A stretch of 9,097 bases of DNA. Origin: Desulfovibrio sp. UBA4079. GTDB taxonomy: Bacteria; Desulfobacterota; Desulfovibrionia; Desulfovibrionales; Desulfovibrionaceae. Positions 5,772 to 9,097 of this stretch are shown here, one piece after another (the first letter of the stretch is position 1; every line of letters starts with the position of its first letter). The notes beneath the pieces are model-generated. The model searched no databases. It was not told where the DNA came from and saw only the letters and a program-made list of their open reading frames with translations. The DNA lies in contig DFYP01000060.1 of NCBI GenBank assembly GCA_002382645.1, positions 10,515 through 19,611 on the forward strand, written 5' to 3'. A program made the translations under genes and the position numbers.

Positions 5772-6283
5772 ACCTGTCGATCCTGGACGGCCTGGACAGC
5801 GAAGGCCTGCGCGAATACATCCGCTCGCTCCTCTGGCAGTTCCGGCTGGTGGACGCCTTCTGGTTCCTCAAGACCGAGGAGGAACACGGTCTGGCCTCGG
5901 CCGAACTGCTCAACGAGCGGGTCTGGACCAAGGTGGGCGAGCTGGGGGCCCGCGACATCCTCAAGCGCTTCGGGCCGTTCACGCCCGGGCCCGAGGGCGT
6001 GCTGGCGGCCTACCAGCTGTTCCCCTGGTCGCTCATGGTGGACTACCGGGTGGAGCGCACGAACGGCGAGCTCATTGTCTCCGTGCCCCAGTGCCCGGCC
6101 CAGGAGGGCCGCCGCAAGCACGGCCTGGGGCCGTATGTCTGCAAATATATGCACTTGGCCGAGTTCCAGGCCTTCGTCAAGGTCATCGACCCCTCGGTGC
6201 GCGTGGAGTGCCTGTTCGCGCCGCCGGACGAGCATCCCACGGACTGTGATTGCAAGTGGCGGTTTTACGCGGAAAAGGCCTGA
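5768..6283 (+). CDS. DUF6125-like cysteine-containing protein of unknown function
   Basis: I recognise the general pattern of DUF6125, a family distantly related to L-2-amino-thiazoline-4-carboxylate hydrolase-like proteins, but from memory only. The 171-aa protein starts with a helical region carrying the LVDAFWFLKTEEEHGL motif (27-42) and NERVWTKVGELGARDILKRFG (49-69). After a proline/glycine linker it has a predicted beta-rich half containing VPQCPAQEGRRKHGLGPYVCK (106-126) and VECLFAPPDEHPTDCDCKWRF (146-166). Five cysteines, C109, C125, C148, C160 and C162, all lie in the second half and suggest a metal or disulfide site. No signal peptide or membrane helix is seen. The ATG at 5768 overlaps the arfB stop by 4 nt and has a strong GGAGG run upstream, so the two are co-translated; a role in ribosome rescue would be guesswork. 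The stop faces the next gene across only 3 bp. Confidence 0.8.
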   Translation: MNLSILDGLDSEGLREYIRSLLWQFRLVDAFWFLKTEEEHGLASAELLNERVWTKVGELGARDILKRFGPFTPGPEGVLAAYQLFPWSLMVDYRVERTNGELIVSVPQCPAQEGRRKHGLGPYVCKYMHLAEFQAFVKVIDPSVRVECLFAPPDEHPTDCDCKWRFYAEKA

Positions 6284-6286
6284 AAT

Positions 6287-7069
6287 CTACCAGGGCCAGA
6301 GTCTTTCAAGAGCCGTGAGGCTCAGGCGCGCGCCCTCGATGCCCACTTCCAGGGTCACGGTGAGCGGCTCGGGCACGCGGGAGAGGTGCTTGAACACGGC
6401 CGGGTAGTCGATGCGGCCCTGGCCCAGGGGCAGATGGTCGTCGCGGCGGCCGAAGTTGTCGTGGAGATGGAGCTGGCCCAGGCAGGGCCCGGCCTGCTCC
6501 AGCCACTGGGCCACCGAGGACGCGGAGAACAGGTTCAGGTGGCCCACGTCCAGGCAGAGCCCCACGCCCAGGGGGGCCAGTTCCTGGAGCACCGGCAGCA
6601 TTTCCTCCGGAGCCCGCTCAAAGGTGTTCTCCAGCATGAGCCGCACGCCCATGCCCTGGAGGGCCTTGGCCACGGGCCGCCAGGTGGCCAGGCTCTGCTC
6701 CAGCCAGAATTCCTTGAAATAGCTGTGCTTGTTCGGGTCGTAGGCCAGATGGCAGGTGACGCTGCGCGGCCGGAAGACCTCGGCCGCGGCCAGGAGCTGG
6801 TCCAGGCGCTGCTGCGTGGCCGCCAGGATGATCGGGTCGGGCGAGGCCGGGGCCAGGTCCACGAAGGGCCCGTGCAGGGTGGGCCGCAGGCCCCGGCTCG
6901 CCAGGGCCTGGGCCGCCTCGCGGAAGTCGTCGGCCCCGAAGCCGTCCAGGTCGCTGGCGAACAGGCCGATCTCGGGATTGACGCCCTCGTCCAGAAAACG
7001 GCCCAGCAGGCCCCCGGCCAGCTGGAAGAAGCGGGCGTTGATCTGCACGGCGCGCTGGATGTCGGTCAC
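6287..7069 (-). CDS. AP-endonuclease-2/sugar phosphate isomerase TIM-barrel protein, possible CbiR
   Basis: This 260-aa protein belongs to the xylose isomerase-like TIM-barrel superfamily (AP_endonuc_2). Family residues appear on successive strands: H66 in LHGPF, H107 in TCHLAYD, E147 in LMLENTFE, D174 and H177 in LDVGHLNLF, H203 in LHLHDNFG with H212 in DDHLPLGQG, and E241 in VTLEVG. E147, D174, H203 and E241 are the usual divalent-metal ligands. The pattern NPEIG near 31-35, HGPFVDLAP, FRPRSVTCH and HLHDNFGRRDDHLPLGQGRID resembles, as I recall it, CbiR, which opens the nucleotide loop of cobamides for remodelling. A general sugar phosphate epimerase is the alternative. The GTG at 7069 is chosen because it overlaps the upstream stop (GTGA) and homology begins at once; the open frame to 7195 lies inside the exonuclease gene. 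Confidence 0.88.
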   Translation of the reverse strand: MTDIQRAVQINARFFQLAGGLLGRFLDEGVNPEIGLFASDLDGFGADDFREAAQALASRGLRPTLHGPFVDLAPASPDPIILAATQQRLDQLLAAAEVFRPRSVTCHLAYDPNKHSYFKEFWLEQSLATWRPVAKALQGMGVRLMLENTFERAPEEMLPVLQELAPLGVGLCLDVGHLNLFSASSVAQWLEQAGPCLGQLHLHDNFGRRDDHLPLGQGRIDYPAVFKHLSRVPEPLTVTLEVGIEGARLSLTALERLWPW

Positions 7070-7692
7070 GGCAGATCCGGGCCGATGACGCCCAGGGAGT
7101 GGAAGGCCAGGTAGATTTCCCGGCTGATCCAGGCGTCGGTGGCGGCATAGACGATCTGGGCCGGGGAGAGATTCTCGCGGGCCCAGTTGGAGCACTGGGC
7201 GCTCTTGGAGATGCGGAAGCCCAGGAGGTTGGCGGCCAGGTTGCGCAGGCCGTGGGTCTTCATCTGGAGCCGGGCCGAGAGCGTGCCCAGATCCAGGAAA
7301 CCGGCCTCCTCGAAGTGCGAGAGGTCCTTGAGGGCCTTCACGTCGTCGGTCACCGAGACCCCGGTCTTGGTCACCGAGGGGGTGGCCAGAAGGTCCTTGA
7401 GCCCGTCGTTGAAGCTCAGCACGTTGATCTGGAAGAGATAGACATGGTCGGCTGCGGCCAGCTGCACCAGGGCCGGGGGGTAGGGACCCTGGCCCTTGCG
7501 GAACACCGGCCGGGTCTCGGTGTCGAAGCCGAGCAGGTTCTCGCCCTCCAGGGCCCGCAGCGCGGCCTTGAGCTGCTTTTCCGTGCGCACCACGGTGACC
7601 TTGCCCTCGTAGTGGCGCAAGGGCAGTTCATTGATCTCCTGGTTGGTGAAGACGCGCAGATGGTGTTCGGGCAGGGACGGGGTCGGGGTCAT
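7066..7692 (-). CDS. Small DEDDy 3'-5' exonuclease domain protein (RNase D-like)
   Basis: This is a predicted two-metal-ion exonuclease of the DnaQ-like fold, acting on RNA or DNA 3' ends. All catalytic positions are visible in the 208-aa protein: D57 and E59 in GFDTET, D117 in SVTDDVKAL, and Y182 with D186 in VYAATDAWISREIY, which makes it DEDDy, as in RNase D and the DNA polymerase I proofreading domain. The length covers only the exonuclease domain. The two HRDC domains of E. coli RNase D (about 375 aa) are absent, so I do not call it rnd. The ATG at 7692 is 7 nt after the prfC stop and fits the start of conserved sequence. Its Shine-Dalgarno is weak, which suggests coupling to prfC. The 3' end overlaps the next gene by 4 nt. 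Confidence 0.88.
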   Translation of the reverse strand: MTPTPSLPEHHLRVFTNQEINELPLRHYEGKVTVVRTEKQLKAALRALEGENLLGFDTETRPVFRKGQGPYPPALVQLAAADHVYLFQINVLSFNDGLKDLLATPSVTKTGVSVTDDVKALKDLSHFEEAGFLDLGTLSARLQMKTHGLRNLAANLLGFRISKSAQCSNWARENLSPAQIVYAATDAWISREIYLAFHSLGVIGPDLP

Positions 7693-7699
7693 GCCTGGT

Positions 7700-9097
7700 C
7701 TACTCGTGCTCCCGGGTGGCGCTGAAGACGACGTCCGGCCATTTTTCCATGGTGTCGTCCAGTCGCCAGGCGCTGGGGGCAAGGTACGCAAGATTTTGGT
7801 CCGCGTCCAGGCCCAGGCTGCCGTGCATGGCCTTGCGGAACTCCTCCAGCCGCTTTTTGTCCTCGCAGGACACCCAGCGCACGGTGTGGAAGGGCGCGGC
7901 CTCGTAGAGCGCGTCCACGCCATACTCGTCCTTGAGCCGGGAGGTGATCACGTCGAACTGGAGCACGCCCACGGCGCCCAGGATGTAGTCGTTGTTGAAC
8001 AGCGGCCGGAACAGCTGGACCGCGCCCTCCTCGGCCAGCTGGCACAGGCCCTTCTGGAGCTGCTTGGCCTTGAGCGGGGTCTTCAGGACCACGCGGCGGA
8101 AGTGCTCGGGCGCGAAGTTGGGGATGCCCGTGAACTTGAGCGGCTCCTTGTCGGTGAAGGTGTCCCCGATCTTGATGGTGCCGTGGTTGTGCAGGCCGAT
8201 GATGTCCCCGGGCCAGGCCTCCTCCACGCCCATGCGGTCCTGGGCCATGAAGATGGTGGCGTTGGACACGGTCACGTCCTTGCCGATGCGGTGGTGCCGG
8301 AGCTTCATGCCGCGCTGGAAGCGGCCGGAGCAGATGCGCAGGAAGGCGATGCGGTCGCGGTGGGCCGGGTCCATGTTGGCCTGGATCTTGAAAACCACGC
8401 CGGAAAAGGCCTCCTCGTAGGGCGAGACCTCGCGTTCCTTGGCGGCCCTGGGCTTGGGGGCCGGGGCCAGGTTCACGAAGGAGTCCAGCAGCTCGCGGAC
8501 CCCGAAGTTGTTCACCGCGCTGCCGAAGAACACCGGGGTCTGGCGGCCCTGGAGGTAGCGCTCGCGGTCGAAGGTCCCGCCCGCGCCCGCGAGCAGGTCC
8601 AGGTCCGCGCGCAGCTCGGCCGCGGCCTCGGCGCCCACCAGGGCGTCCAGCCGGGGGTCGTCCAGGCCCTCCACGGTCTCGCCCTCCACCACCTGCTCGC
8701 CGAAGCTCGGCGAGAACAGGGTCAGGCGTCCGGCGCGGATGTCCCAGGCGCCCTTGAAGCCCTTGCCCATGCCGATGGGCCAGGTGAGCGGCACGCACTC
8801 GATGGCCAGGCTCTTTTCGATGTCGGCCAGCAGGTCGAAGGGGTTCAGGCCCTCGCGGTCGAGCTTGTTCACGAAGGTCATGATCGGCGTGTCCCGCAGG
8901 CGGCAGACCTCCATGAGCTTGCGGGTCTGGGTCTCCACGCCCTTGGCCGAGTCGATGACCATGAGCGCCGAGTCCACGGCCGTGAGCACGCGGTAGGTGT
9001 CCTCGGAAAAGTCCTGGTGGCCCGGGGTGTCCAGGAGGTTGATCTCGAAGCCCTGGTGCTCGAACTTCATGACCGAGGTGGTCACCGAGATGCCGCG
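7700..9097 (-). CDS. prfC: Peptide chain release factor 3 (RF3), N terminus outside the window
   Basis: RF3 is a translational GTPase that recycles RF1 and RF2 from the ribosome after peptide release and contributes to quality control after misreading. The window holds 465 codons; E. coli RF3 has 529 residues, so about 65 N-terminal residues, with the P-loop, are missing beyond 9097. The visible part opens with RGISVTTSVM, the switch I end of the G domain, followed by DTPGHQDFSEDTYR (G3), TFVNKLDREG (G4) and TWPIGMGKGFKG, as in RF3 and unlike EF-G. The middle has the GSAVNNFGVRELLD segment, and the end carries the RF3 signatures FQRGMKLRHHRIGKDV, PNFAPEHFRRV, VGVLQFDVITSRLKDEYGVD and PDVVFSATREHE. 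Reading frame is intact throughout. It is the first visible gene of a three-gene minus-strand operon. Confidence 0.96.
   Translation of the reverse strand, partial: RGISVTTSVMKFEHQGFEINLLDTPGHQDFSEDTYRVLTAVDSALMVIDSAKGVETQTRKLMEVCRLRDTPIMTFVNKLDREGLNPFDLLADIEKSLAIECVPLTWPIGMGKGFKGAWDIRAGRLTLFSPSFGEQVVEGETVEGLDDPRLDALVGAEAAAELRADLDLLAGAGGTFDRERYLQGRQTPVFFGSAVNNFGVRELLDSFVNLAPAPKPRAAKEREVSPYEEAFSGVVFKIQANMDPAHRDRIAFLRICSGRFQRGMKLRHHRIGKDVTVSNATIFMAQDRMGVEEAWPGDIIGLHNHGTIKIGDTFTDKEPLKFTGIPNFAPEHFRRVVLKTPLKAKQLQKGLCQLAEEGAVQLFRPLFNNDYILGAVGVLQFDVITSRLKDEYGVDALYEAAPFHTVRWVSCEDKKRLEEFRKAMHGSLGLDADQNLAYLAPSAWRLDDTMEKWPDVVFSATREHE

Noticed and set aside
7070..7195. N-terminal extension of the TIM-barrel gene
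   Set aside because: It lies inside the exonuclease gene in another frame. The GTG at 7069 gives the typical 4-nt overlap and begins at the conserved part.
7693..7923. N-terminal extension of the exonuclease frame
   Set aside because: It overlaps the conserved C-terminal end of prfC and reads as low-complexity Arg/Pro/Ser/Thr sequence. Conserved protein begins near the ATG at 7692.
7689..8798. Second long minus-strand frame of 369 codons within prfC
   Set aside because: It is an out-of-frame shadow, rich in Arg, Gly and Pro, of a gene whose true frame shows RF3 motifs throughout.

Overview
The window is GC-rich chromosomal DNA with tightly packed, mostly housekeeping genes. Protein sequences and gene order (M23 peptidase - xseB - polyprenyl synthase - dxs) suggest a member of the Desulfovibrionaceae or a close relative in the former Deltaproteobacteria. 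That assignment rests on recall of similar proteins and gene orders, not on a search. I see no rRNA, tRNA, CRISPR array, insertion sequence or prophage gene.

Layout. (1) Positions 1-3897, plus strand, form one compact operon: an exported LytM/M23 peptidase (5' end probably outside the window), xseB (exonuclease VII small subunit), ispA (short-chain polyprenyl diphosphate synthase) and dxs (1-deoxyxylulose-5-phosphate synthase). The genes touch or overlap. Dxs makes the first intermediate of the MEP pathway and IspA condenses the C5 products of that pathway, so both ends of isoprenoid precursor supply sit in one transcript. (2) Positions 3916-4497, minus strand, hold a TetR-family regulator convergent with dxs. 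Upstream of it, 4498-4702 is the only sizeable non-coding stretch and the most AT-rich part of the window. It carries a perfect 7-2-7 palindrome, two back-to-back sigma70-like promoters and a second interrupted palindrome. It leads rightward into a very small membrane-protein ORF (4703-4789, possibly from 4658). (3) Positions 4835-5311, minus, encode a YchJ-type SEC-C protein. (4) Positions 5346-6283, plus, hold arfB (ribosome-rescue hydrolase) coupled to a cysteine-containing DUF6125-like protein. (5) Positions 9097-6287, minus, form an operon of prfC (RF3, 5' end outside the window), a small DEDDy 3'-5' exonuclease and an AP-endonuclease-2/sugar-isomerase TIM barrel that resembles the cobamide-remodelling enzyme CbiR.

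Most of the window is ordinary. The best candidate for something undescribed is 4498-4789. There the two arms of one 16-bp palindrome each supply the -35 hexamer of a divergent promoter. The leftward promoter places its start almost on the ATG of tetR, so that mRNA would be leaderless. The rightward promoter drives a tiny one-helix membrane protein with two well-spaced start sites. These points are read from the sequence; their function is inference.
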